DNA of 64,000 nt from QHXW01 sp035297145 (GCA_035297145.1 DATGZN010000014.1:54264-118263), one strand, 5' to 3'. Positions 29,201 through 38,666 are shown, counted from the stretch's first letter. Numbers and translations are program-made. Notes: generated from the sequence alone by a model not told the origin.

Positions 29201-32200
29201 CCATCCGGATAATGGACGAGCTGCCGCGCAGTGGCGCCGGGAAGGTAGACAGACGCGCGCTAGACCAGATCGCCTCTCTGGGTCCGGATGAAGGGCTCGC
29301 GCAGTTACCGCGCACCGCACCCGAGCGGCTGCTCGCCGGAATCTGGAGCGATGTTCTGGGCCGTCCTTTCCACAATATTCACCAGAATTTCTTCGATGCG
29401 GGCGGGGACTCGATCGTTGCGCTGCAGATCGTATCGCGGGCGCGGGATGCCGGGTTCTCGATCACCGCGAGAGACATCTTCCGGCGGCAGACGATCGCGT
29501 CCCTGGCGACCGCACTGGCCGCGCAACCGGCTGAACCGCCGGCCGTCAGTCCCCTCGGAATATTGCCGCTCGCACCGATTCAGGCGTGGTTCTTCGACCA
29601 CGTCACTGAGGATCGGCATCATTTCAATCAAGCCGTGGTTCTGGGCGTCCCGCCCGGTCTTCAGCCCGAACTGCTGGGGAAATCGCTGGATGCGCTCGTG
29701 GAGCACCATGACAGCCTGCGAACCCGGTTTCGGGATGGGCGACCGGAAATCCTGCCGCCCGGCGAGCCCGCTCCGCTGAAGATTGTCCGCGAGGATGAAT
29801 GGGAGGGCGCAGTCCGTGAGGCGAACGAGACCCTCGACATCGGGCAGGGACCGCTCCTTCGGGCGGTACTGTCGCGTTCGCCTTCCGGCCAGCCACGACG
29901 GCTGCTGATCGTGATTCATCATCTGGTCGTTGACGCGGTCTCGTGGACCATCCTGCTGCACGACCTCGCAGATGCGTATCGCATGGCTGCAAACCGAATC
30001 CCTGTTCAGCTGCCGCGAAAATCTGCAGGTTTCCGTGAGTGGGCGCTTCGTCTTCACGAGTCCATTCCGCAGCGGCTCCGCTCGTGGGAGGCGGAATGGT
30101 GGAATGGATTCCTGGCCGGAGAACAAGCTGGTATCGCAGGTATCGCGGGTGATCTCATCCCGGCATTCGATTCGGATGCGGCGGCTGAATCGCACACGCT
30201 TGAGGGAGAACTTGACGATGCCGCTACCGAAGCTCTGCTCCAAGCGATTCCGATGGCCTCCGATGCCCGGCCTGAGGAAACTCTACTGGCGGCGCTTTTG
30301 CACGCATGCTTCCAGGTTGCGGGGCATCGATCGATTCGCGTGGATGTGGAGCGGTTGGGGCGGACCGGTTTGCCGGCCAGTCCCGATCTTTCAAGAACTG
30401 TGGGCTGGTTTACCAGCGTCGTGCCCTTGCGCCTCAGGCTGCCCGGATCGGCCGATCTTTGGTGCACGCTGAAGAGCGTCCGTGAACAATGCCGCCGGCC
30501 TCCGGACGATGGGATTGGTTTTGAGTTGCTTCGCTGGTTTGCCGATCCGGCCGTTCGGGAGAACTTGAATCAGCTTCCTCGCGCGAGCATACTCTTCAAC
30601 TATCTGGGCCGGATAGGGGCGGCCGGCGAACGGTCTGAGTTCCCGTTGCTGGAGGACTCCTGCGGACAGACGATGAGTCCCCGGATTCGCCGCAGCCACG
30701 GAATCGAACTGAACGGGGTAGTGTGGAACAAGCGGCTGCGGTTGCACTGGAGCTACTCGCCGGACCGATTTTCCGGGGAATTCGTCGGCCGCCTCCATGC
30801 CGCACTGCTGGAAGGCATCCGTGCGATCGGCGATGCCTGCCGCACGCCCGCGCGCGGCCTGGATGCGGACGCGACAGCCGCTCTGCTGCATACCCTCGCA
30901 ATCGGCCCGGAACAGGTCGAAGACATTCTTCCACTCACTTCTCTGCAGGAGGGTATCCTCTTCCATTCCATCGCAAGCGGTCCGGAACTGTATCTGGATC
31001 AGCTTCGCATCACACTGCGCGGCCGGGTTGAGCCCGAGGTTCTCCGGTCTGCATGGCGCCGCCTGGTGCGGCGTCATTCCGTGTTGCGCTCCTGTGTTGC
31101 ATGGAAAGGTCTGCGGAAGGGTGTACAGATCGTGCTCCGAGATGTGCGGCCTTTGTGGGCGGACGAGGACTGGCGGGCGATCCCCGGTCCTGAGCGGGAA
31201 CGGCGAATGGAGCATTGGCTCCGCATAGATCGGGCCCGGGGATTCGAACCGGAGCGAGCGCCTCTTACCAGAATCGCGCTGATCAGAACTGAAGAGGAAA
31301 GCTATGAGCTTGTCTGGGACGCGCATCACCTGATTCTGGATGGCTGGTCCATTTCGGTTCTGTTGAGCGAATTCGATGCGCTGTGCCAGGATTCCATGGT
31401 CTCCCTTGCGAAGAAACCCGGACCTGCTCCCTCATACGCAACCTTCATTGCCTGGCTTCGCAAACAGGATGAGGAGTCGGCAAAAGAGTTCTGGAGCCGG
31501 GAGCTGCGAGGTCTTTCTGAGCCGACGATGCTGGGAATCGACGGCGCGGACGACGACAGTCGTTCGCTGGAAGACGGCTTTACCGAAATCGTATTCGCGG
31601 CGCCGGAAACGTCCGCTCTGCAGGCAGTCCTTCGCGAACACCGGCTTACGCCTGCGATGCTCGTCCAGGGGGCGTGGGCCGTGCTGCTCAGCCGCTATTG
31701 TCAGCGAAACGATGTTGTTTTTGGGGTGACGATGTCTGGCCGGCCGGCCGATCTGGATGGGGCGCCGGATATAGCGGGAATGCTCATCCGGACGGTTCCC
31801 GCCCGCGTCATCGTGCCCGAGGATCGGCCGGCGATCGAATGGCTGCAGACTCTTCAGGATCAACATCTGGAAAGAGAGCGCTTCTCCTACCTGCCACTTC
31901 CGGACATTCAAAAGCTTTCCGGTGTTCCGAATGGAACTCCTTTGTTTCGCACCCTGGTGTTGTTTCAAAATTATCCCCTGCCCACGGAATTCGGGGTACT
32001 TACGATCGCTAAAGTGGAGTTGCACGAGAGAACCAACTATCCGGTAACACTTGTGGCGCTGCCCGGAAAGACCCTCCGGCTTCAGCTCCACTACGACAAT
32101 GCCCGGCTGAACGCATCCGCCGCGGAACAGTTGCTCGTGCAACTGCGCACCGTCGTGAGAGGAATTACCGAGCGGCCGGATCGGCCTCCCGCGGCAGTGC

Positions 32201-35200
32201 CGCTGTTTGCGCCGGTTGAACTTGCGAACATTGTCGCTGGTTCACAGGGAGCGAACCCACCCGCTGCTCACCCGGCGCCGTTGCAATGGCTGCGGTCGGC
32301 TTTTCGGGCGCACTCGGGGGCAACTGCGTTGATCTGCGGACGGGATTCCATAAGTTACGCCGAACTCGAGGGGCGAGTGAATCGACTCGCCAACTGGCTG
32401 AAAGCCGCCGGAGTTGGAGAGGAGATGCCGATCGGCATCTTTCTCCCCCGCTCGGCGGACCTGATTGTGGCGATGCTGGGCGTCTGGTCAGCGGGAGCAA
32501 CCTGCGTACCCCTCGCACCCGAGTATCCGCTCGAACGGCTCGGCTTCGTGATTGAGGACTGCGGAGTTGTGCTCATCCTGACAACCACTTCGCTCGCCGC
32601 CGACCTTCCCGCGTCAGGCCCGATCCTTATGTACCTGGACACCGATAAGTGTTCGATCGCAGCGGAAAGTGAAACATGTCCCGCAGTTTCGTTGATGCCC
32701 GAAAATATTGCCTATGCGATCTACACATCCGGGTCCACGGGCGTTCCCAAGGGTGTCCTCAGCACACATCGTGGTCTTTCGAATCTCGCCGCGAATCTGA
32801 CTGGCCTGTTCGGACTCGATCCAAAGGACCGTGTATTGCAGTTTGCCTCGTCGGGATTCGATGCGTTCGTATGGGAGCTAGCCATGGCGCTGGGAGCCGG
32901 AGCAGCCCTGGTCGTCCCTGCCCCCGACCAGTTACTGGCAGGCGAGCCTCTGGTGGATTACCTGCGACAAGAGAACATTACAACTGCGACCCTCCCGCCG
33001 GCAGTTCTTGCCGGGACAACCGTGTCACTCCTTCCCGCTCTGCACACTCTTGTGCTCGCGGGCGAAGCGTGCCCGCCGAATCTGGCCCGCGATTGGGCGG
33101 CGGGGCGGCGATTCTTCAACGCATACGGACCTGCGGAGAGTTCCGTCTGTGCCACCATCGCCCGCTGCGATGGCGGTCCCGTGGCGCCCATAGGCAGACC
33201 CCTCGATCGGGTGCAGACCTATGTGCTGGACGCCAGACTCGATCCGGTGCCTGCCGGTGTGACTGGCGATCTGTACATCGGAGGCGATGGGCTGGCTCGC
33301 GGGTATGCGGGACGCCCTGCTCTTACCGCGGCAAGTTTTATACCCGACCCCTTCGCCAACGGCCGGCGGCTGTACAAGACCGGAGATCGCGTGCGCTTCC
33401 TGCCCTCGGGCCAGCTCGACTTCCGCGGAAGAACGGACCATCAAGTCAAGGTGCGTGGTATTCGGATTGAGTTGCAGGAGATAGAGAGCGTTCTCTCGGA
33501 GCATCCGCAAGTGATCAGTTGCGCCGTTGTCGCCCGGGACTACGATCGGGGACGGCGGCTCGAGGCATTCATCACATGCGTGGAACCTCCTTCCCTGGAG
33601 GATCTTCGCGCTTTCCTTGCCCGAAGGCTCCCGGATTTCATGCTGCCGGCCACGCTCACCGTGTTGCCGTCGCTTCCCCTGACCGCGAGCGGGAAGGTCG
33701 ATCGCGTCCGTCTTGCCGTTGCCGACGCCGAACCACTCAGGCAAACGGCCAGCCCGGCGCGCCCATCCAACTCCCGGGAAGAGATTCTCTGCGGAATAAT
33801 CGCGGAAGCCCTGGGATTGGATGAGATTGGCGTTCACGACAACTTCTTCGTCCTCGGAGGCGATTCGATTCTGGCCATTCAGGTGGTCGGGCGGGCTAAT
33901 CGGGCCGGGGTGCACATAAAGCTGCACCACATCATGAACCCAGAATCGCAAACGGCGGCATCACTGGCCGCGCTGCCTGCCGCGGCACAAACGCCGCCCA
34001 CGGCTGAGCCCGCGCTGCGGAGCGGGGCCGTGCCGCTTACTCCCATTCAGCACTGGTTTTTTCAACTGAATTCGCCGGAGCCGCATCACTATAACCAGTC
34101 TTTCCTGTTCGAGGTGTCTGCGCAGACAGATACCACGCGCGCTGCTGCCGCGGCCAGGCGAACGATACAACGGCATGACGCTCTTAGTCTTCGGTTCGAG
34201 CGAACTACTTGTGGATGGGTGCAATCATACGGCGGACCTGCCGGGCACGACTGCTTTGCCGAGCTGGACCTCTCTCTCTTCGATCCGGCCCAAGCACAGG
34301 CGATCCTCGAAGAACGGTGCGCATCGGAACAAAAAAGCCTCGACCTCGCCTCAGGACGGCTGTTTCGTGTAGTCCTGTTTCGCTTGCCGGCCGAAGCCGC
34401 CCGCATGCTGTTCGTCGCTCACCACCTGGTCGTAGACGGGGTTTCCTGGCAAATTCTGCTCGAGGACTTCTTCCGGAGTATTCAATCCCCGGAGCCAGTG
34501 CTGCATCCGGAGACGAGTTCATTCCAGGAATGGGCAAGGCGACTCAGCGCTTACTCCGACTCCCCAGAGGCGCGGGCCGACGCAGAGTACTGGTTGAATG
34601 CAGTGCCCGGCAGCCCGATTCCGGCTTCCAGCGCTCTGCAAAGTTCCACGCAGGATTCCGGGCGGCGGGGCGCCGTCGGCGACAGTTTCACAAGGACGGA
34701 TATCCTGACCCGTTCGGAGACGAAGACGCTGCTCCAAAGCGTGTGCCCGCAGCTTCAATGCACTGCCGAGGAATTGCTTTTGGCCGTTCTGGCAATGGCG
34801 CAGTGGAAGGTTTCCGGACTGCTGTCCTGTTGGGTGGATATCGAATCTCACGGCCGGGACACACGGTTCAACGACCTCGATCTTTCGCGGACGGTCGGCT
34901 GGTTCACTTCCATGGCTCCGATGGCGATTACGCTTCCCGAGCAGCCCGATCTGCCATCCGCCGTGGCAGCAGTCCAAACCGGACTGCGCCGTCTTCCAAG
35001 TCGGGGCTTCAGTTTCGGCGTGCTCCGTTACCTGGCCGGCGATGAGGACATAAGGAACCGCCTGGCCTCGTTGGGCACGCCCGAAATTGGCTTCAACTAT
35101 CTGAGTCATTGGGACCGCGCGTTGCCTTCGCTCGATATTCGCCCGGCAGCGGAGGAGGCCGGCGAATCGTTCAGTCCGGCTACACCGCACGCTCACCTTT

Positions 35201-36816
35201 TGGACGTGAACGCGATTGTTGTGGAAGGCACACTGCGAGTGGACTGGACGTGTCCGCGCGAATTCGGGCACAGGGTCGCGCATATGGCGGAAACCTTTAT
35301 CGCCACTCTGAAGGGGACCGCCGGCACACACCATTACCAGCCAACCAATTCGCTGGCCGGACTGGACGAATACATTGAACAGGAGATGGAGAGATGGGGA
35401 GTGCCCGGACTGGCGGTGGCCGTGGCTCATCATGGCGAGATCGTCCGATGCCAGGGCTATGGCTACAGTGACAGCACACAACAGCATGCAGTCTCGCCGG
35501 CAACGCTCTTCGGCATCGGATCCATAACCAAGCTATACGGCACGGCTTTAACGGCTACCCTTTGCAGAGATGGAAAACTGTCATGGGACCAGCCCATAGG
35601 GCGATATCTGCCGGAGCTGAATGAAGCCGCTGATACGCCTCTCGGCCGGCTGACGATCCGGGATCTCCATTCCCACAGGTCACCCATCCCGAGTCACGAC
35701 TTCCTGTTGCGGTACTCCGATATGTCGCGCAGAGACATAGCGGAACGATTACACGAGTTGTGGGCGCCGGCTGAGACATTCGGATCGTTTCAATACTCCA
35801 ACCTCGGCAGCGTCTTGGCCTGTCATATTTCGGAGCGGATGGCGGATCTCGACTGGCATCGTGCCGTGCAGGAGCGCGTTCTCCAGCCGCTCGGTCTCAA
35901 GGAGACGCGCACTTCACCTCCGGCGGGCGAAACGGCTCTCCATTATGCGCGCCCCCATGCCCGTGACCGGACGGGCGGCATGCTGGAGATTCCTTATCTT
36001 TCGGGAGAAGCCGGAGCGCCCGCTCATGGCATGTACAGCAGCATTTCCGACGTCGCGAAGCAGATGACCTCGATGATGGAAGCGGGCGGTCCCCCGCATT
36101 CTGTGGTGAGTCGGACAGAGTGGGCACAGATGATCACACCGCACTGTAAGGTTACCGAGAACCCCGGTGTAGACCCGATCCTCGACCCGGAGTTCGGAAG
36201 CGTAAATTATGGGCTTGGCCTACACATCACTACTTACAGGGGATGCCGTCTTGTTTTCGCGAGTGGGCGTACCGATGGGTTCGGCGCTCTGACAGCCATG
36301 CTGCCGGATCGGGATTTCGGTGTTTCCGTCCTGTGTAATCTGGACGGATCGTTGCTGCAACTGTCTTTAGCCTGGCATATTCTGGACCTGCTTCTCGGAT
36401 TGGAACCCGGCGGCTGGAGCGATCGGTTCAGCGCCCGCGATGTTCCGCCGGCACGGTCTGCGGCCGCCGCGCACAAGCCGGATTCACGGGCAATGAACGG
36501 CACGCCCGATCTCCAGGAATACTCCGGGCGATACTGGAGCCCGGGCTACGGTGAAATGCGACTTGTGGACGTTGGAAAGGGGCTGCAATTCTGCTATGGC
36601 CGGCTCACGTCCGACTTGCAGATGACCGATACGAACCGGTTCATCACCGCGCCGTTAGCCTGGAACCCGCGCTGGACATTGGATCTCGAGTTCGAGCGTG
36701 ATGCATCCGGAGCGGTGGCCGCTTTGCGCGTGCCGCTGGAACCCGCGCTCGGCCGGAGTTCGTTTCAGCGCGTGTCGGCTGAACCACTGCAATGCTCGCA
36801 ACAGGCCGCTTTCTGA
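26200..36816 (+). CDS. NRPS terminal protein: docking-C-A-T-E-C-A-T-E fused to PBP/beta-lactamase-type releasing domain
   Basis: 3538 residues. It starts with GTG overlapping the previous stop (GTGA), implying coupled translation. Residues 1-57 resemble a TubC-type docking domain. Approximate base positions: C 26405-27720, A 27760-29270, T 29310-29520, E 29550-30830 (HHLVVDAVSW, but ERLGRTG replaces the usual EGHGRE), C 30870-32200 (HHLILDGWS), A 32280-33730, T 33780-33970, E 34020-35320 (HHLVVDGVSW, ESHGRD, FNYLSHW). The second A code, D-A-W-A-V-A-A-V-C-K, is close to Phe codes; the first, about D-V-E-P-V-A-A-I-T-K, is unassigned. Instead of an alpha/beta-hydrolase TE the C-terminus is a serine beta-lactamase-like domain (35355-36430; SITK with Ser 3108 and Lys 3111, YSN with Tyr 3199, GRTDGFG near 3355) followed by a lipocalin/DUF3471-like tail (36500-36780). 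This is the layout of SurE-type macrocyclases, which prefer D-configured C-termini and are known to me as separate proteins. Confidence 0.88.
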   Translation: MTPVERLLEDLRARNVVVTAEGDSLRVRAPHGALPADLRAELTHRKQDVLHRLRSEADNRRLTAGPRDEPAPLSIHQKRIWVAQQVSGPSAVYNMAAGWTIDGDLDRPALEWAVTEMLARHDVLRSTIAVWNGEPAAAPLPAAAIRICHERYELADPDTAGAIASREAARPFDLTSEAPFRVRLVTFSPVHHLLLITIHHIAADRSSFGIVIRELSQLYAARVANALSPLEPPGLQYADFGRWQREFLTGERLQPRLEYWRHKLSGAHPELAFTDTRRSENTPRSAGSVLFTVERDVAESLSRLARQQGVTLFMLTVAAYAAVLARYSRQYDLNIGCPYGNRELSETANLVGFFVGTIVLRFDLSADPSFTEFLRTVRDTCLEAFANEVPFDMLAGVLQAKRSGSGSQLFEAMFVLQPASLEELDLPGARVTSLAPGPPAVEFDLNMSVETAGAELKGFLEYDRSVLSRDQIDSFVRSYQAILRGIVADPALRISRLPVLHAVDRVRITADWNRTAPAKLTHELVVTAIRHQAASGQETIALEDDTERFTYGELLSRVARRAHYLVRLGAGPEVVVGLMLPRSADLFCWMLAVLESGSAFVILNRDLPASRIEHMIREAAPRMIIGEAAPPMVLPAGATWVRIPDCAVALAGCPDTAPNVRLHARNLACVYFTSGSTGVPKGVLVEHANLANHAAAVLRDYELRKDDRVLQFAAPDFDVAIEEVLPALVAGATVVLRPGALSESLDAFQGFVGDRRISVLNLPAPFWHVWVRWLASGRRPPPAGLRLVIAGSDRVSGSSVAEWREIAGSSIDWRNAYGATETTITAATCHLENICPGNSGSVPIGKPLSNNRLYILDPTGEPVPVGVTGEITVGGACVARGYLNQPALTASFYIPDPFSETPGARMYRTGDLGRFLPDGSIELLGRTDRQLKIRGYRIEPGDIEAALEACPGIVAAAVVARQGDSNPVLAAFAEAANPALTPGTLDQWLRDRLPWYMVPASIRIMDELPRSGAGKVDRRALDQIASLGPDEGLAQLPRTAPERLLAGIWSDVLGRPFHNIHQNFFDAGGDSIVALQIVSRARDAGFSITARDIFRRQTIASLATALAAQPAEPPAVSPLGILPLAPIQAWFFDHVTEDRHHFNQAVVLGVPPGLQPELLGKSLDALVEHHDSLRTRFRDGRPEILPPGEPAPLKIVREDEWEGAVREANETLDIGQGPLLRAVLSRSPSGQPRRLLIVIHHLVVDAVSWTILLHDLADAYRMAANRIPVQLPRKSAGFREWALRLHESIPQRLRSWEAEWWNGFLAGEQAGIAGIAGDLIPAFDSDAAAESHTLEGELDDAATEALLQAIPMASDARPEETLLAALLHACFQVAGHRSIRVDVERLGRTGLPASPDLSRTVGWFTSVVPLRLRLPGSADLWCTLKSVREQCRRPPDDGIGFELLRWFADPAVRENLNQLPRASILFNYLGRIGAAGERSEFPLLEDSCGQTMSPRIRRSHGIELNGVVWNKRLRLHWSYSPDRFSGEFVGRLHAALLEGIRAIGDACRTPARGLDADATAALLHTLAIGPEQVEDILPLTSLQEGILFHSIASGPELYLDQLRITLRGRVEPEVLRSAWRRLVRRHSVLRSCVAWKGLRKGVQIVLRDVRPLWADEDWRAIPGPERERRMEHWLRIDRARGFEPERAPLTRIALIRTEEESYELVWDAHHLILDGWSISVLLSEFDALCQDSMVSLAKKPGPAPSYATFIAWLRKQDEESAKEFWSRELRGLSEPTMLGIDGADDDSRSLEDGFTEIVFAAPETSALQAVLREHRLTPAMLVQGAWAVLLSRYCQRNDVVFGVTMSGRPADLDGAPDIAGMLIRTVPARVIVPEDRPAIEWLQTLQDQHLERERFSYLPLPDIQKLSGVPNGTPLFRTLVLFQNYPLPTEFGVLTIAKVELHERTNYPVTLVALPGKTLRLQLHYDNARLNASAAEQLLVQLRTVVRGITERPDRPPAAVPLFAPVELANIVAGSQGANPPAAHPAPLQWLRSAFRAHSGATALICGRDSISYAELEGRVNRLANWLKAAGVGEEMPIGIFLPRSADLIVAMLGVWSAGATCVPLAPEYPLERLGFVIEDCGVVLILTTTSLAADLPASGPILMYLDTDKCSIAAESETCPAVSLMPENIAYAIYTSGSTGVPKGVLSTHRGLSNLAANLTGLFGLDPKDRVLQFASSGFDAFVWELAMALGAGAALVVPAPDQLLAGEPLVDYLRQENITTATLPPAVLAGTTVSLLPALHTLVLAGEACPPNLARDWAAGRRFFNAYGPAESSVCATIARCDGGPVAPIGRPLDRVQTYVLDARLDPVPAGVTGDLYIGGDGLARGYAGRPALTAASFIPDPFANGRRLYKTGDRVRFLPSGQLDFRGRTDHQVKVRGIRIELQEIESVLSEHPQVISCAVVARDYDRGRRLEAFITCVEPPSLEDLRAFLARRLPDFMLPATLTVLPSLPLTASGKVDRVRLAVADAEPLRQTASPARPSNSREEILCGIIAEALGLDEIGVHDNFFVLGGDSILAIQVVGRANRAGVHIKLHHIMNPESQTAASLAALPAAAQTPPTAEPALRSGAVPLTPIQHWFFQLNSPEPHHYNQSFLFEVSAQTDTTRAAAAARRTIQRHDALSLRFERTTCGWVQSYGGPAGHDCFAELDLSLFDPAQAQAILEERCASEQKSLDLASGRLFRVVLFRLPAEAARMLFVAHHLVVDGVSWQILLEDFFRSIQSPEPVLHPETSSFQEWARRLSAYSDSPEARADAEYWLNAVPGSPIPASSALQSSTQDSGRRGAVGDSFTRTDILTRSETKTLLQSVCPQLQCTAEELLLAVLAMAQWKVSGLLSCWVDIESHGRDTRFNDLDLSRTVGWFTSMAPMAITLPEQPDLPSAVAAVQTGLRRLPSRGFSFGVLRYLAGDEDIRNRLASLGTPEIGFNYLSHWDRALPSLDIRPAAEEAGESFSPATPHAHLLDVNAIVVEGTLRVDWTCPREFGHRVAHMAETFIATLKGTAGTHHYQPTNSLAGLDEYIEQEMERWGVPGLAVAVAHHGEIVRCQGYGYSDSTQQHAVSPATLFGIGSITKLYGTALTATLCRDGKLSWDQPIGRYLPELNEAADTPLGRLTIRDLHSHRSPIPSHDFLLRYSDMSRRDIAERLHELWAPAETFGSFQYSNLGSVLACHISERMADLDWHRAVQERVLQPLGLKETRTSPPAGETALHYARPHARDRTGGMLEIPYLSGEAGAPAHGMYSSISDVAKQMTSMMEAGGPPHSVVSRTEWAQMITPHCKVTENPGVDPILDPEFGSVNYGLGLHITTYRGCRLVFASGRTDGFGALTAMLPDRDFGVSVLCNLDGSLLQLSLAWHILDLLLGLEPGGWSDRFSARDVPPARSAAAAHKPDSRAMNGTPDLQEYSGRYWSPGYGEMRLVDVGKGLQFCYGRLTSDLQMTDTNRFITAPLAWNPRWTLDLEFERDASGAVAALRVPLEPALGRSSFQRVSAEPLQCSQQAAF

Positions 36817-36938
36817 AACAGCCGCAATGGAATGTTAATGGCTTACCAAGTCGAAGCAGCCGGCAACAAATCCTATGGCTGGTCATGCGCGCTGCGGTGT
36901 CTCGCGCCGAGGGCCTCACTTTTCCATGTTAGGCGAGG

Positions 36939-38540
36939 ATGCGCATGACCGGCGGTGAGCCTCTTTATCTCAGAACCGACGTCCAGATAGAGCCGTTGTT
37001 TGGACAGTGGTACGTGTGGCCTCATCTCATTCCCCCCGCAACGGCTGCCAGAAACATCACCGAGCGGCACCTCAAGATCATGGACTCGTATATCAGCGCC
37101 CCCATCCTCCATGCCAACGCCGTGAAGAACCCGAAGATGCTGGGCGGCCCGTTCATCGATTACGGCGCTAATAGAGTCGACGAGATCAGAGACCTGCGGC
37201 AGCAGACAAAAGATCGGATGGGGTCCCTTCTGCGATTGTCCGCTGCCATCTCCGATCTTGATGAAATGCTGCGGGCCAATGCCGCGGGATTCTCGCTCGA
37301 GCCTCTTTATCCGTGTGTTCCCGACGTTCTGCGGGGATATGTCGAGCTGGGATACGACCTGAACAACCATCCGTCATTCCGCATGTTTGAGCCGTTGCTG
37401 TATCGGAGTGAGTACTACCACAGATCCGAGCAGAGCCTGATGCTGTCGCTCACGACGGGTGACGACCGGCCATTCGTGTTAAGCACTCCCCGGCTGGAGG
37501 ATAACCATTCAGTCCACCTGAACCTCGCATATGACGACGAGATCGCCGATCGCTTGTTTCGACTGAAAACCGCGCCGCGCCGCTGGGCGGACATTCAGGA
37601 GATGCTGGACGGCCAGAACAGATCGGAGGAACTGCTCCGGACGTTCTTCACCCCGCAGCCGCCTCGCCAGTACCAGTCGTACACCGGAAAGGGCGTACGG
37701 TGGCGCTATTTCGGTCATGCCTGTATTCTGATCGAAAGCGGGGGTGTTTCCATACTCCTTGATCCGGTCCTGAGCTACACGTACGAGTCGAACATTTCGC
37801 GATACACATACGAAGATCTCCCCGAGCGAATCGATTGCGTTCTCATCACCCACAACCATCAGGACCATATCCTGTTCGAGACACTTCTCCAGTTACGCCA
37901 CCGGATCGGGTGTGTCGTCGTTCCGCGCAACGGCGGAGGCAACCTCCATGACCCCTCCATCAGGCTTCTGCTCGGCGCCGTTGGTTTCCGGAATGTCATT
38001 GAGCTCGACGAAATGGCGGAACTCGAGATCGCAGGAGGCCGTGTCACAGGACTTCCTTTCCTTGGTGAGCACAGCGACCTGACGGTGCGGACAAAGCTCA
38101 TGTACCTGGTCGAAATTGGTAGGCACGCTTTGTTGTTTGCAGCGGATTCCTGCAACTTCGAACCCCGCGTGTATGAGCACGTGCGGAAGGCAACGGGCAA
38201 TGTCGATGCGCTGTTCCTTGGCATGGAGTGTGACGGCGCGCCGCTGAGTTGGCTGTACGGGCCTCTTCTGACGAAGAAACTGCCGCGCGCGATGGACGAA
38301 TCAAGAAGACTCGCGGGATCGAATTACGATCAGGGGCTCGATCTTGTCAACCGGTTTGGTTGTCAGGACGTTTACGTTTATGCCATGGGGCAGGAGCCAT
38401 GGCTGAACCATGTCATGAGCATTAAATACACCGCGGTATCGAGACCGATCACGGAATCGAACAAGCTTATAGATAATTGCAGACAACACGGGGTATGCGC
38501 GGAAAGGTTATTCGGAGAGAAGGAGATTCTGATGTCATGA
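36939..38540 (+). CDS. CmlA-type diiron beta-hydroxylase acting on carrier-bound aminoacyl groups
   Basis: 533 residues, essentially the length of CmlA (chloramphenicol pathway). The N-terminal half is an alpha/beta domain specific to this family; the C-terminal half is a metallo-beta-lactamase fold with THNHQDH. Counting from ATG 36939, the HxHxDH residues fall at 305, 307, 309 and 310, a Glu in LGEHSDL at 377 and an Asp in AADSCN at 403. These are the positions I recall for the CmlA iron ligands, and the Glu replaces the usual MBL His. CmlA-like enzymes (CmlA, FrsH) hydroxylate the beta carbon of an amino acid while it is bound to a T domain. Here it should modify one residue of the NRPS, most simply the Phe-like one. 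A start at ATG 36945 with a GAGG just upstream is an alternative. The gap from the NRPS gene is 122 bp. Confidence 0.85.
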   Translation: MRMTGGEPLYLRTDVQIEPLFGQWYVWPHLIPPATAARNITERHLKIMDSYISAPILHANAVKNPKMLGGPFIDYGANRVDEIRDLRQQTKDRMGSLLRLSAAISDLDEMLRANAAGFSLEPLYPCVPDVLRGYVELGYDLNNHPSFRMFEPLLYRSEYYHRSEQSLMLSLTTGDDRPFVLSTPRLEDNHSVHLNLAYDDEIADRLFRLKTAPRRWADIQEMLDGQNRSEELLRTFFTPQPPRQYQSYTGKGVRWRYFGHACILIESGGVSILLDPVLSYTYESNISRYTYEDLPERIDCVLITHNHQDHILFETLLQLRHRIGCVVVPRNGGGNLHDPSIRLLLGAVGFRNVIELDEMAELEIAGGRVTGLPFLGEHSDLTVRTKLMYLVEIGRHALLFAADSCNFEPRVYEHVRKATGNVDALFLGMECDGAPLSWLYGPLLTKKLPRAMDESRRLAGSNYDQGLDLVNRFGCQDVYVYAMGQEPWLNHVMSIKYTAVSRPITESNKLIDNCRQHGVCAERLFGEKEILMS

Positions 38541-38666
38541 GCCGGCTGCCAGCGGCACACGAATCGGTTCACGCACGGAAAATATCTGGGAAATAAATGG
38601 GGGCCCAAACACAATTGATGCAGTTCATCCGATGCCGTTCCGTGTGGACGGAAAAGGCGGTCCGAC

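Noticed and set aside
35355..36816. Terminal domain as a ClbP-like prodrug peptidase
   Set aside because: ClbP is a separate membrane-anchored periplasmic protein; here there is no signal or membrane helix and the domain is joined to the E domain.
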